From Qipengyuania vulgaris (GTDB lineage Bacteria; Pseudomonadota; Alphaproteobacteria; Sphingomonadales; Sphingomonadaceae): 64,000 nt of DNA. Below the pieces are notes generated by a model. It made no database searches and had not been told where the DNA came from. It saw nothing but the letters and a program-made list of their open reading frames with translations. Both the position numbers and the translations under genes were made by a program. The DNA lies in contig NZ_WTYC01000002.1 in NCBI RefSeq assembly GCF_009827325.1, forward strand, positions 372,001 through 436,000, in the 5' to 3' direction. This document shows positions 27,362 to 36,257 of the stretch, in pieces (positions within the stretch are counted from its first letter, which is position 1; the number at the start of each line of letters is the position of its first letter).

Positions 27362-29878
27362 TTATAGCGTCCGTTCGCGCTCCTCGACCTCGAACACTTC
27401 GAGCTGGTCGCCAGCCTTGATGTCGTTGGTGTCGGCAAGGACCACACCGCATTCCAAACCGGCGCGGACTTCGTCCACATCGTCTTTGAAGCGGCGCAGC
27501 GAGGCGATGGTCGTGGCTGAGACGATGACGTCGTCGCGAGTGAGGCGTGCGTGCAGCCCCTTGCGAATGACGCCTTCCTCGACCAGCAGGCCGGCGGCCT
27601 TGTCTTTCTTGCCCGAACGGAACACTTCCTTGACCGCGGCACGGCCGACGACGTGTTCGATCCGCTCCGGACCAAGCTCGCCCGCCATCTCCTTGGCGAT
27701 TTCCTCGGTGAGGTGGTAGATAACGTCGTAATACTTCATCTCTACGCCGTCGTGCTTTACCAGTTCGCGCGCCTTGGCATTGGGACGCACGTTGAACCCG
27801 ATGATCGGCGCCTTCGAGGCTGCTGCCAGCTGCACGTCGCTTTCGGTGATCGCACCCACGCCTGCGTGCAGAACGCGGACCTTGATGAGATCGTTCGACA
27901 GATTGTGCAGCGCGGTCGTGATGGCTTCCACCGAACCCTGCACATCGGCTTTCACCAATACGGGGAATTCGACCACATTCGAGGCGAGGTTGTTGAACAT
28001 CGTATCGAAGCTGGTCGGCGCAAGCGCGGTACGCTTTTCGGTCGCCTTTTCCTGACGATATTGCGCGACTTCACGGGCACGCTGTTCGTTTTCGACCACG
28101 GTAAGCACGTCGCCGGCACTCGGTACACCGCCGAGGCCGAGGACCTCGACCGGCATCGAAGGTCCGGCCTTCTTGATCTGTTTGCCCTGGTCGTCGACGA
28201 TGGCGCGGACACGGCCACTCTGGGTGCCGACCACGAAAGTGTTGCCACGCTCCAGCGTACCGCGGGTGACGAGCACGGTCGCGACCGGGCCGCGACCTTT
28301 GTCGAGCTGCGCTTCGATGACTGTTGCCTCGGCCATGCGGTCGGGGTTCGCCTTTAGCTCCAGCAGTTCGGCCTGCAGCGCAATCTTCTCGAGCAGATCG
28401 TCGAGACCGGTCTTCTCCTTGGCGGAGATTTCCACGTCCTGCACATCGCCGGACATCGATTCCACGATCACTTCGTGTTCGAGCAGACGGGTGCGGATAT
28501 TGTCGGGATTCGCTTCCGGCTTGTCCATCTTGTTGATCGCCACAATCATCGGGACGCCGGCGGCCTTGGTGTGATTGATGGCCTCGATCGTCTGCGGCAT
28601 GATGCCGTCATCGGCGGCAACCACCAGCACCACGATGTCAGTGACGTTGGCACCGCGCTGGCGCATCTGGGTAAAGGCGGCGTGGCCCGGCGTGTCGAGG
28701 AAGGTGACGGCATCGCCGCTCTTCGTCTGCACCTGGTAACTGCCGATATGCTGCGTGATGCCGCCAGCTTCGCCCTTCACCACATTGGCACCGCGAAGCG
28801 CGTCGAGTAGCGAAGTCTTGCCGTGGTCGACGTGGCCCATGATGGTAACCACGGGCGGACGGGGCTTCAGCGTCTCTTCCGGATCGACATCTGAATCATT
28901 CGCAATATCGACATCGGCCTCGGAGACCTTCTCGATATTGTGGCCGAACTGCTCGACCAGCAGTTCTGCCGTATCCTGGTCGATTGTCTGATTGACGGTG
29001 ACCATCATGTCGAGATTGAAGAGCTCCTTCACGAGGTCGGCGCCCTTTTCGCCCATGCGCTTGGCCAGTTCGCCGACGGTGATCGCCTCGGGCACGATAA
29101 CGTCGCGTACCTGCTTCTCACGCGGCTTGCTGGAGCCGCCACCCTGCATGCGGCGTTCCTTTTCGCGCGCACGCTTGAGCGCGGCGAGGCTACGCGCACG
29201 GCGGCCTTCGTCCTCGTTCAGGGCCTTCTTGACCGACAGCTTGCCGGAACGGCGCTTGTCCGGTGTTTCGGCCACGCGCGCAGGCTTGTCGTCTTTCTTC
29301 TTGGCGCGTTCGGGTTTCTTGATTTCCGGACGCTTGACGGGCGTGAACTGGCGAGGAGCCGGCGCAGGCGAGCTCTCATCGGCAGGCGCTTCCTCGTGAG
29401 CCGGTGCTTCTGCTGCCTTCTCGGCAGGCGGACTCGCGGGCTCTTCCGCTGCCTTGCTGGCAGCCTCTTCGTCGGCCTTGCGTTTGTCTTCGGCGCGCTT
29501 CTTCTCGTCTTCGGCGGCCTTCTTGGCCTGTTCGTCGTCACGCTTGCGCGCTTCTTCGGTCAGGCGCAGGCGCTCTTCCTCGGCTTCGCGGGTAAGACGC
29601 GCAACGCGTTCCTGAGGAGTTTCCGAAGCGGGCGCGGCCTTTTTCGGCGCGGGCTTCTTGGCTGCAGGCGCAGGTGCGGGAGCCGGGGTCGGCTCCGGAG
29701 CAGGCGCCGGAGGAGGCGGCGGCGGAGTTTCGCCGGGCTTCAGGAGCTTACGGCGGCGCTTCACCTCGACCGCCACCTTGTTGGTGCGGCCGTGGCTGAA
29801 GGTCTGCTTGACCTCGCCCGGCTGCGCGCCCTTGAGGCTCAGCGGTTTGCGGGCAGGTTTCTTGTCGTCGTCGCTCAT
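27362..29878 (-). CDS. infB: Translation initiation factor IF-2
   Basis: IF-2 is the GTPase that delivers initiator tRNA to the ribosome. The 838-residue protein begins [18 protein letters not shown] and has a long charged, Pro/Ala/Glu-rich N-terminal part (about 1-290). The G domain shows [28 protein letters not shown] and [11 protein letters not shown]; domains II to IV follow with the C-terminal fMet-tRNA-binding part ending [10 protein letters not shown]. The ATG at 29878 is preferred; an in-frame TTG at 29902 overlaps the ylxR stop. Confidence 0.97.
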   Translation of the reverse strand: MSDDDKKPARKPLSLKGAQPGEVKQTFSHGRTNKVAVEVKRRRKLLKPGETPPPPPPAPAPEPTPAPAPAPAAKKPAPKKAAPASETPQERVARLTREAEEERLRLTEEARKRDDEQAKKAAEDEKKRAEDKRKADEEAASKAAEEPASPPAEKAAEAPAHEEAPADESSPAPAPRQFTPVKRPEIKKPERAKKKDDKPARVAETPDKRRSGKLSVKKALNEDEGRRARSLAALKRAREKERRMQGGGSSKPREKQVRDVIVPEAITVGELAKRMGEKGADLVKELFNLDMMVTVNQTIDQDTAELLVEQFGHNIEKVSEADVDIANDSDVDPEETLKPRPPVVTIMGHVDHGKTSLLDALRGANVVKGEAGGITQHIGSYQVQTKSGDAVTFLDTPGHAAFTQMRQRGANVTDIVVLVVAADDGIMPQTIEAINHTKAAGVPMIVAINKMDKPEANPDNIRTRLLEHEVIVESMSGDVQDVEISAKEKTGLDDLLEKIALQAELLELKANPDRMAEATVIEAQLDKGRGPVATVLVTRGTLERGNTFVVGTQSGRVRAIVDDQGKQIKKAGPSMPVEVLGLGGVPSAGDVLTVVENEQRAREVAQYRQEKATEKRTALAPTSFDTMFNNLASNVVEFPVLVKADVQGSVEAITTALHNLSNDLIKVRVLHAGVGAITESDVQLAAASKAPIIGFNVRPNAKARELVKHDGVEMKYYDVIYHLTEEIAKEMAGELGPERIEHVVGRAAVKEVFRSGKKDKAAGLLVEEGVIRKGLHARLTRDDVIVSATTIASLRRFKDDVDEVRAGLECGVVLADTNDIKAGDQLEVFEVEERERTL

Positions 29879-29898
29879 TCTTGCTCGTTTCTCTTCGT

Positions 29899-30639
29899 TC
29901 AATCGTTCGTATCGTCAGCGGTGCGTACGGAGGCGCGCCCGAATTCGTCAGTCCAAGATCCGCTTGGAATTTCTTGCCCCAGATAATGCATCAGCCGCTT
30001 GAAGGGCTTGAGCACCCGCGCGGTCGCAGCATCGTCGGCCAGACCGAAGTGGACGACATTGTCGCGGCCCAATGCCACAGACAGCACCTCACGGTCCAGT
30101 GGCAGAGTCCAGCCGCGTTCGCCGCTGCCTTCCGCCTCGCGTCCTACGCGCCAGGCCTGATCGAGTTTCTTGCGCCCGTCTTCGCTCGCATCTCTGGCGT
30201 GGAAGAGTGCGGAAACTCCGCCCATACGCGCAGTCTCCGCAATGCGCTGCGTGCCCAAGATAAGGGCTCCGACGCGCATTTCGAGACCCAGGCGGTCAAG
30301 AAACACGCGAGTGAGCGCATCTTCGATCTTCTGCGGCAAGTCCTCGGGTATCTCGAGGTCACCAGTCTTGAATGCACGCGCCAGGCCTGCCTTCAATTTT
30401 CCGTTGGCCTTCGCCTCCTCGATCGCCGTGCGCGAGGAACTGACCCATGCACCCCGTCCCGGCGCCTTTTCCTGGGCATCCGGCAGGACGAGGCCGGAAG
30501 GCGAGGCGACGAGGCGAAGCAGCGCGTCGCGCGGCCCCGTCTCTCCGGTCAGTATGCAGCGCCGTTCGGGCTCCGGTTTACGGGGCCTGCGGGCTTCAGC
30601 GATGTCGGACGTCAGGCTCTCATTGGGTGGAGTCCGCAT
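29899..30639 (-). CDS. ylxR: YlxR (DUF448) RNA-binding protein, long alphaproteobacterial form
   Basis: A 246-residue protein with the DUF448 motif RRCILTGETGPRDALLRLVASPSG (here split into its blocks RRCILTGE and RDALLRLVA) and GRGAWVSSSRTAIEEAK. A second part from about residue 110 resembles an L7Ae/S12e fold (MRVGALILGTQRIAETARMG), the usual alphaproteobacterial fusion. YlxR lies between nusA and infB in nearly all bacteria and is thought to act in RNase P or transcription/translation. Its start overlaps the nusA end by 20 nt. Confidence 0.85.
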   Translation of the reverse strand: MRTPPNESLTSDIAEARRPRKPEPERRCILTGETGPRDALLRLVASPSGLVLPDAQEKAPGRGAWVSSSRTAIEEAKANGKLKAGLARAFKTGDLEIPEDLPQKIEDALTRVFLDRLGLEMRVGALILGTQRIAETARMGGVSALFHARDASEDGRKKLDQAWRVGREAEGSGERGWTLPLDREVLSVALGRDNVVHFGLADDAATARVLKPFKRLMHYLGQEIPSGSWTDEFGRASVRTADDTND

Positions 30640-32320
30640 CGGCGGCCTCCTGCGTGTCGGCGGCAGCGGCAGATGCCGGAGCTTCCTCTTCGGACTTGGA
30701 CCCCGACGAAGCCGCCTTCGGCTCTTCGTCCTCGAACCAGTGGGCGCGGGCAGCCATGATGATCTCGTTGCCCTGCTCTTCGGTCAGGCCATATTCGCCT
30801 AGCACTCCACCCTTGTCCTGCTCACGCATCGGACGGTCGCGGCGCATCGGCGGCCCATCGGTATTGTTCCGGCGGCGCGGAGCTTCGCGCTTCTTGGCGA
30901 TAAGCTCATCTGTGGCGAGGTCCGCCACATCGTCGAGCGTCTTGAATCCTGCCTTGCCGAGCGTGACAAGCATCGCTTCGTTCATATGCGGCAGTTCGGC
31001 CAGATCGTCTTCGACGCCCAGTTCACGGCGCGCTGCACGATGCGTTTCTTCCTGCCGGGCGAGCGCTTCCCTGGCGCGGTTCTGGAGTTCTTCGGCCAGT
31101 TCCTCGTCGAAGCCTTCGATGCCGGCGAGCTCTTCCAGCTCGACGTAAGCGACTTCTTCCAGTTCTGCGAAGCCTTCGGCTACGAGCAGCTGCGAAAGCG
31201 TTTCGTCGACGTCGAGTTCCTCTTCGAACATTTTGGAGCGCTCGGCGAATTCCTTGCTGCGCTTTTCCGAGGCTTCTTCCTCGGTCATGATGTCGATCTG
31301 GTTGCCGGTCAGCTGGCTGGCGAGGCGCACGTTCTGGCCGCGGCGGCCGATGGCCAGAGAGAGCTGGTCGTCGGGTACGACGACTTCGATGCGGCCATCT
31401 TCCTCGTCGAGGACGACGCGGCTGACGGTGGCCGGTTGAAGCGCATTGACGATGAAGGTCGCGCCATCTTCCGACCAGGGAATGATGTCGATCTTTTCGC
31501 CCTGCAGTTCCTGGACGACGGCCTGCACGCGGCTGCCCTTCATGCCGACGCAGGCGCCGACCGGGTCGATGCTGCTGTCATGGCTGATCACGCCGATCTT
31601 GGCGCGGCTGCCCGGATCGCGGGCGGCGGCCTTGATTTCGATAATACCGTCGTAGATTTCGGGTACTTCCTGAGCGAACAGCTTACGCATGAAATCGGGA
31701 TGCGCGCGGCTGAGGAAAATCTGCGGTCCGCGGTTGTTGCGTTCCACCTTGGTGATCAGCGCGCGGACACGCTCGCCCACACGGGCGGCTTCGCGCGGGA
31801 TCTGCTGATCGCGGCGGATGACACCTTCGGCGCGGCCGAGGTTGACGATCACATGGCCGAATTCGACCGACTTGATCACACCGGTGATGACTTCGCCGGA
31901 GCGATCCTTGAACTCTTCGAACTGGCGCTCACGCTCGGCATCGCGGACCTTCTGGAAGATCACCTGCTTGGCGGACTGCGCATCGATGCGGCCGAGATCG
32001 ACCGGCGGCAGCGGATCTACGATGAAGTCGCCGACCTTGGCGTCCTTCTCGAGCTTCTTGGCAGCCTTCAGATCGACCTGCTTGAAATAATCCTCGACCT
32101 CTTCGACAACTTCGACGACGCGCCATAGTCGAAGGTCGCCGGTCAACGGATCGAGCTTGGCGCGAATGTCGTTTTCCGCGCCATAACGGTTGCGGGCGGA
32201 CTTCTGGATCGCCTCTTCCATCGCCTCGATGACGATGGATTTGTCGATCATCTTTTCCGATGCGACCGCATTCGCAATTGCAAGGAGTTCTGCCTTATTG
32301 GCGGAAATGGCACTGGCCAT
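30620..32320 (-). CDS. nusA: Transcription termination/antitermination factor NusA
   Basis: NusA binds RNA polymerase to control pausing, termination and antitermination. The 566-residue protein has the N-terminal RNAP-binding domain, an S1 domain (EVITGVIKSVEFGHVIVNLG), KH1 and KH2 (DPVGACVGMKGSRVQAVV; LSLAIGRRGQNVRLASQLTG) and an acidic C-terminal part with two helix-hairpin-helix repeats and a low-complexity end. The ATG at 32320 shares one base with the rimP stop (TGATG), so translation is coupled. Confidence 0.97.
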   Translation of the reverse strand: MASAISANKAELLAIANAVASEKMIDKSIVIEAMEEAIQKSARNRYGAENDIRAKLDPLTGDLRLWRVVEVVEEVEDYFKQVDLKAAKKLEKDAKVGDFIVDPLPPVDLGRIDAQSAKQVIFQKVRDAERERQFEEFKDRSGEVITGVIKSVEFGHVIVNLGRAEGVIRRDQQIPREAARVGERVRALITKVERNNRGPQIFLSRAHPDFMRKLFAQEVPEIYDGIIEIKAAARDPGSRAKIGVISHDSSIDPVGACVGMKGSRVQAVVQELQGEKIDIIPWSEDGATFIVNALQPATVSRVVLDEEDGRIEVVVPDDQLSLAIGRRGQNVRLASQLTGNQIDIMTEEEASEKRSKEFAERSKMFEEELDVDETLSQLLVAEGFAELEEVAYVELEELAGIEGFDEELAEELQNRAREALARQEETHRAARRELGVEDDLAELPHMNEAMLVTLGKAGFKTLDDVADLATDELIAKKREAPRRRNNTDGPPMRRDRPMREQDKGGVLGEYGLTEEQGNEIIMAARAHWFEDEEPKAASSGSKSEEEAPASAAAADTQEAADADSTQ

Positions 32321-32877
32321 CAGTCGTCTGCCTTTTCTTCTACAATGTCTTCGGCACCACTCGTATCGAGCGGCTGGGTGGCGGCAATGAGCGCGTCGGT
32401 CAAGACGAGCTTTGCCGTGTGAATCTGGTCACGGTCGAGCTTCACCTTGCCCGCCTTGGCATCTGCAATGACCACGCAATGACCGTCGATGCCCTTGAGG
32501 TCACCTTTGTAATTGCGCTGACCGTCGAAGCCTTTGACCATGCTGATCTTCGCTTCGTGTCCGGCCCATTTCTCGAAATCCTTCTCGCGGGTGAGCGGAC
32601 GGTCGATGCCGGGCGAACTGACTTCGAGGTGATAGGCGCCTTCGATCAGGACTTCGCCCTTTTCTTCGAGCTCGTCGATCCGGTCCGACACGCGGCGCGA
32701 AAGTGCAGCGCATTGTTCGATCAGCAGCTGGCCCGTTGACGGGTCTTCCGCCATAATCTGGAGCGCCTGCGCCCCGTCACCGGCTTCGGACGGCATCATC
32801 TTGACCCGCACGAGCTCGAATCCGAGCGATTTCGCTTCGGGTTCGATTACTTCGTTCAAGCGGTCAATATCAGCCAT
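32320..32877 (-). CDS. rimP: Ribosome maturation factor RimP
   Basis: RimP aids 30S subunit assembly. The 185-residue protein has the N-terminal alpha/beta domain (LGFELVRVKMMPSE) with the conserved EVSSPGIDRPLTREKDFEKW block in the middle (YHLEVSSPGIDRPLT) and a C-terminal SH3-like domain (NYKGDLKGIDGHCVV). First gene of the rimP-nusA-ylxR-infB-rbfA series. Its start lies 135 nt from the end of pspF, which is read in the same direction. Confidence 0.95.
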   Translation of the reverse strand: MADIDRLNEVIEPEAKSLGFELVRVKMMPSEAGDGAQALQIMAEDPSTGQLLIEQCAALSRRVSDRIDELEEKGEVLIEGAYHLEVSSPGIDRPLTREKDFEKWAGHEAKISMVKGFDGQRNYKGDLKGIDGHCVVIADAKAGKVKLDRDQIHTAKLVLTDALIAATQPLDTSGAEDIVEEKADD

Positions 32878-33012
32878 TCACACTCCGGTATGGACTTGCT
32901 TTGCGACAAGTGGGTTTCGTGCCGGCCCCTTGCGGCGCCAGCCCCACAGTGTCGCGACAATGTCGGGATTGACGGCGAGATAGGCTCGAGTCCCGCCAAA
33001 AGCAAGCCTCGT

Positions 33013-34038
33013 TCAATCGTCGTCGGTGAGACCGTGCTTTTTGATGGCATGGCGCAGCTGGTCGTAGCTGAGGCCCAGCGCCTTGGCCGTCTGGCGCTGG
33101 TTCCAGCGATGCTTGCCGAGCGCATGTTCGAGAATCGCCTTCTCATGCGCATCCACCGCGCTGCGCAGGTCCTCGACAGCGTCGAGATCGGGTGCGGCCG
33201 GTTGGGCCCTAGCCGTGAGAGCTGCGTCGGAACGTTTCCGCGGCGACGGCGGAGAGACGGGCTTCCAGGGGCTCTCGAACGGATCGAACTGGACGTGGCC
33301 GATCGGGTTTTGCCAATCGTCCCACCGATAGACCGCCCGTTCGATCACATTGCGCAATTCGCGGACGTTGCCGGGCCATTGATGATTCTCGAGCTGATCG
33401 GCGACGTGGTCGGAAAAGCCCGGCCAGGCTTCCCAGCCCAGTTCGGCGCCCATGCGGCGGCCGAAATAGTCTGCCAGCACTTCGATATCGCCCTCGCGCA
33501 CGCGCAGCGGCGGCAAAGTGATCACTTCGAAGCTGAGGCGGTCGAGCAGGTCGGCGCGAAACTCGCCGCGCTCTGCCTTGGCGGGCAGGTCCTCATTGGT
33601 GGCGGCGACGATGCGGACATCGACATGGATCGGGCGCGAGGAGCCGATACGCGTTACCTCGCCATATTCCACGGCACGCAGCAGGCGTTCCTGCGCGCCC
33701 ATCGACAGTGTGCCCAGCTCGTCGAGAAACAGCGTGCCTTTGTCGGCTTCTTCGAACCTTCCGGCGCGCTGTCTGGTAGCACCAGTGAATGCCCCGGCCT
33801 CGTGACCGAACAGTTCCGCTTCGATCAGCGTTTCGGGCAAGGCTGCGCAATTCATCGTGACCAGCGGCTCTTCCCATCTGTTGGAAAGACGGTGAAGACG
33901 TTCGGCGATCAGCTCCTTGCCGGTACCGCGCTCGCCGATGACCAACACAGGCCGGCGCATGGGCGCCGCGCGGCTGGTCCGCTCGACCGCATCGAGGAAA
34001 GCTCCCGACTGGCCAATATACTGATTTTCCCGCTCCAT
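33013..34038 (-). CDS. pspF: Sigma-54 activator PspF of the phage-shock operon
   Basis: PspF is an AAA+ bacterial enhancer-binding protein that starts sigma-54 transcription of psp genes; PspA inhibits it until the membrane is stressed. The 341-residue product has no regulatory N-terminal domain, as in known PspF. Motifs are VLVIGERGTGKELIAERL (Walker A), EAGAFTGATRQRAG (sigma-54 contact loop), GTLFLDELG (Walker B) and a C-terminal Fis-like HTH (NQRQTAKALGLSYDQL). Start MERENQYIGQSG at ATG 34038; an in-frame ATG at 34092 would add 18 residues not typical. It is divergent from the psp operon. Confidence 0.96.
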   Translation of the reverse strand: MERENQYIGQSGAFLDAVERTSRAAPMRRPVLVIGERGTGKELIAERLHRLSNRWEEPLVTMNCAALPETLIEAELFGHEAGAFTGATRQRAGRFEEADKGTLFLDELGTLSMGAQERLLRAVEYGEVTRIGSSRPIHVDVRIVAATNEDLPAKAERGEFRADLLDRLSFEVITLPPLRVREGDIEVLADYFGRRMGAELGWEAWPGFSDHVADQLENHQWPGNVRELRNVIERAVYRWDDWQNPIGHVQFDPFESPWKPVSPPSPRKRSDAALTARAQPAAPDLDAVEDLRSAVDAHEKAILEHALGKHRWNQRQTAKALGLSYDQLRHAIKKHGLTDDD

Positions 34039-34137
34039 GACCAAGATATAGGAATTTTCACCAAGGGTTGGCAATAGCCGCCACTGTGCCATTCGTCGAA
34101 AACTTGGAGAATCGCAATTTTCCGCCGGAATCTAAGT

Positions 34138-34153
34138 TTGGCACACCGCTTGC
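34138..34153 (+). promoter_or_regulatory. Sigma-54 promoter of the psp operon
   Basis: TTGGCAC at 34138-34144 and TTGC at 34150-34153 form a -24/-12 element: TGGCAC-N5-TTGC with GG and GC exactly ten bases apart, matching the sigma-54 consensus. A transcription start near 34164 is predicted, about 30 nt before the first ATG. PspF sites should lie upstream between 34039 and 34137. Confidence 0.93.
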
Positions 34154-34194
34154 TTAACATGGAACAACACCAATTCACGTCCAGGGAGGACACC

Positions 34195-34347
34195 ATGTAC
34201 AACCGCAAGTTCTTCAGCACACAGCTCGGCAAGGCGGCCATTGCCAGCATTGCGATGATGACTGCTTTCGTCGCGCTGAGCTCGCAAATCACGGTCTCTA
34301 CGCCGATGCCGATGGTGGCTTCGATCGGCACCGTGGAAATCGCGTGA
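34195..34347 (+). CDS. Small single-span membrane or exported peptide, first gene of the psp operon
   Basis: ATG at 34195 preceded by AGGGAGG (34184-34190), a strong Shine-Dalgarno. The 50-residue product MYNRKFFSTQLGKAAIASIA... has a basic N-terminus and one hydrophobic segment (residues about 13-32, AAIASIAMMTAFVALSS) followed by a short outside tail. It could be a membrane anchor or a secreted peptide. The stop TGA overlaps a GTG (34344) in the pspA frame. I know no family for it. Its position as the first gene under the sigma-54 promoter makes it a candidate stress-response microprotein. Confidence 0.75.
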   Translation: MYNRKFFSTQLGKAAIASIAMMTAFVALSSQITVSTPMPMVASIGTVEIA

Positions 34348-34556
34348 GCGACCACAAGCACCCTCTTGAGCCGGAGCGCCGCACTCCCGACAGTCCCCCG
34401 CGCAAGTCCCGCGCAGCGGACGCTCCGGCTCGCCCCAACCGCGTGACCCTGTCGCGCCTCGACAGCGAGGTCGAACGGCTGCGCCGCTCGCCCACGCCGA
34501 CTCAGGACACCGGCCGTGAACGGACCAACCAGTTTTTCTCCAGTGGAGTACCTTTG
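34344..34556 (+). other. In-frame open extension upstream of pspA
   Basis: From a GTG at 34344, overlapping the preceding stop (GTGA), 71 codons run without a stop directly into pspA. The codons keep coding-like GC-rich third positions and encode a basic, Pro-rich stretch with RLDSEVERLRRSP. Either this is a long N-terminal extension of PspA made from a second, coupled start, or a relic. A weaker Shine-Dalgarno (GGAG) just before 34557 supports the short form as well. Confidence 0.5.
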
Positions 34557-35249
34557 ATGGGAATCTTCAGCCGTACCCGCGATATTATCGCGGCCAATTT
34601 CAATGACCTTCTCGACCAGGCGGACGATCCCCAGAAGATGATCCGCATGATCATCATGGAAATGGAGGAGACGCTGGTCGAAGTTCGTGCCAGCGCCGCG
34701 CGCACCATCGCCGACCAGAAGGAAATGCATCGCCACACTGTGAAGCTGGACAAGCTCCAGGCCGATTGGGGCGAAAAAGCGCAGCTCGCGCTGTCGAAGG
34801 ACCGCGAGGATCTTGCCCGTGCCGCTCTGGTCGAGAAAAAGAAGGCCGTGGACATGGCCGACCAGCTCAAGCAGGAAATTGGGGTGCTCGACGATGCGCT
34901 ACGCGCTTACGAGCAGGACATTCACAAGCTGCAGAACCGCCTGCGCGAAGCCCGCAGCCGCCAGACCGCCATCGCTGCGCGTCTCGAAAGCGCGGAGAAC
35001 CGCGTCAAGCTGCGCAGCCTGATGACCGAAGACCGCGTGGACGATGCGCTGAGCCGCTTCGACCAGCTCGAACGCCGCGTGGACTATGCCGAAGGGCGCG
35101 CCGATGCACTGAGCATTTCGGATAGCTCGGGCAAACCGAACCTGGCGGACGAAATTGCCGCGCTGGAAGGCGCCGACGCGATCGACGACGAACTTGCACA
35201 AATGAAGAAAGCGCTCGGCAAGTCCGAAGACGCCAAAAAAGAGGACTGA
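34557..35249 (+). CDS. pspA: Phage shock protein A
   Basis: PspA is an ESCRT-III-like protein that binds and mends stressed membranes and inhibits PspF. The 230-residue product from the ATG at 34557 begins MGIFSRTRDIIAANFNDLL, the usual amphipathic start helix, followed by DDPQKMIRMIIMEMEETL and long coiled-coil helices (DRVDDALSRFDQLERRVDYA). This start and length are normal for the family. The frame is open for 71 more codons upstream (see separate entry). It is followed by pspB after 3 nt. Confidence 0.95.
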   Translation: MGIFSRTRDIIAANFNDLLDQADDPQKMIRMIIMEMEETLVEVRASAARTIADQKEMHRHTVKLDKLQADWGEKAQLALSKDREDLARAALVEKKKAVDMADQLKQEIGVLDDALRAYEQDIHKLQNRLREARSRQTAIAARLESAENRVKLRSLMTEDRVDDALSRFDQLERRVDYAEGRADALSISDSSGKPNLADEIAALEGADAIDDELAQMKKALGKSEDAKKED

Positions 35250-35252
35250 GCC

Positions 35253-35549
35253 GTGGAAGAAGTATTAGCCATTGTCGCCATCTTCATCGCCTTGCCGTGG
35301 ATCATCCTCCACTACATCACCAAGTGGAAGACCTCGGCCACCATCACCACCGACGACGAAGCCCTGCTCGAGGAACTCTACAACCTCGCCAAGCGGCTCG
35401 ATGAACGAATGGACACGGTCGAGCGCCTCGTCGCTTCCGACAACCCCGACTTCCGTCCCGCCCGCCTCGTCCATGACAGCGAGCAGGACAATCAGCAGCT
35501 GCGCGAACTCGAACAGCTGATCGCCGAGAAAAAAGGAGCCCAACAGTGA
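35253..35549 (+). CDS. pspB: Phage shock protein B, membrane coiled-coil
   Basis: PspB with PspC senses inner-membrane stress and draws PspA off PspF. The 98-residue product (GTG start, AAAGAGGA upstream) has a membrane helix VLAIVAIFIALPWIILHYI near the N-terminus, then WKTSATITTDDEALLEELYN and a coiled coil with RLDERMDTVERLVASDNPDF, the family signature. Longer than E. coli PspB by about 25 residues, with a C-terminal polar extension. The TVERLVASDNP tail is related to the tails of the following small proteins. Its stop overlaps pspC (GTGA). Confidence 0.92.
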   Translation: MEEVLAIVAIFIALPWIILHYITKWKTSATITTDDEALLEELYNLAKRLDERMDTVERLVASDNPDFRPARLVHDSEQDNQQLRELEQLIAEKKGAQQ

Positions 35550-35923
35550 ACAGCCCCCGCACCACCCTTTATCGTGACAAGGCCAATGCGAAGCTGATGG
35601 GCGTGTGCTCCGGCATCGCGGACTACACCGGTGTCGATGCCTTCTGGGTTCGTCTCGGCTTCCTGGGTCTGACTTTCATCACCGGCGGATCGACCATCCC
35701 GTTCTACTTCCTGGCCGGCATCCTGCTGAACAAGAAGCCCGCGCATCTCTATTCGGAACCGGACGAGCACCGTTACTGGCAGCGCGTCCGCCAGAGCCCG
35801 AAGCGCACCGCGCGCGAAATTCGCGCCAAGATGAAGGATGTGGACCGCCGCCTGGCCGATGTCGAAACCTTCTACGTCAGCAGCAATCCGCGCCTGAACG
35901 CCGAAATCGAACGGCTGCGGTAA
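35546..35923 (+). CDS. pspC: Phage shock protein C
   Basis: The 125-residue product starts at GTG 35546 overlapping pspB. The PspC domain is complete: LYRDKANAKLMGVCSGIADY, the membrane segment LGFLGLTFITGG-STIPFYFLAGILL and NKKPAHLY. The C-terminal part (residues about 85-125) is a coiled coil, RAKMKDVDRRLADVETFYVS, then SNPRLNAEIERLR, and matches the tail of PspB and the downstream proteins. It acts in the inner membrane. It is followed by a 25-nt gap and a new Shine-Dalgarno (GGGGGAGG). Confidence 0.93.
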   Translation: MNSPRTTLYRDKANAKLMGVCSGIADYTGVDAFWVRLGFLGLTFITGGSTIPFYFLAGILLNKKPAHLYSEPDEHRYWQRVRQSPKRTAREIRAKMKDVDRRLADVETFYVSSNPRLNAEIERLR

Positions 35924-35948
35924 GCACACCAGAAGGGGGAGGAGAACA

Positions 35949-36257
35949 ATGGAAAACATGGGCATCCTGATACCGATCATCGCGCTGATGATCCCAATTG
36001 TGGCGATCTGGACAAAGCACCAGCAGAAGCTGGCCGAGATGAACGTCCAGACCACTGCACAGGCGACCGCCGAAAAGGCCGCCCAATATGCCAGCCGTGT
36101 GCATGATCTCGAAGACCGCGTTCGGGTGCTTGAGAGGATCGTGACCGACAAGGGGTACGATGTCGCCACCCAGATCGAAGCTTTGCGCGACAATCGCCGG
36201 GTGGACGATCAGGGAGCGGGCGTGCCGCTCGAAATGAAAAAGGGGGAGAGGGCATAA
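35949..36257 (+). CDS. Psp-operon coiled-coil membrane protein 1
   Basis: A 102-residue protein preceded by GGGGGAGGAG. Residues about 5-21 form one membrane helix (ILIPIIALMIPIVAI). Then a polar Gln/Ala helix and the shared tail at residues 54-81: LEDRVRVLERIVTDKGYDV followed by ATQIEALRD. It ends GVPLEMKKGERA, a short tail also seen in the next protein. I know no name for it. It is the first of six related small proteins after pspC. Stop and the next ATG overlap (TAATG). Confidence 0.85.
   Translation: MENMGILIPIIALMIPIVAIWTKHQQKLAEMNVQTTAQATAEKAAQYASRVHDLEDRVRVLERIVTDKGYDVATQIEALRDNRRVDDQGAGVPLEMKKGERA

Noticed and set aside
34080-34092. Possible second sigma-54 element reading toward pspF (TGGCAC with GC at -12)
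   Set aside because: The -12 side reads CGGC rather than TTGC, and PspF genes are usually sigma-70 driven; too weak to list.
34557-35249. Alternative that pspA is only part of a longer single gene
   Set aside because: The conserved MGIFSR start and normal family length support the short form as the primary product; the extension is listed separately.
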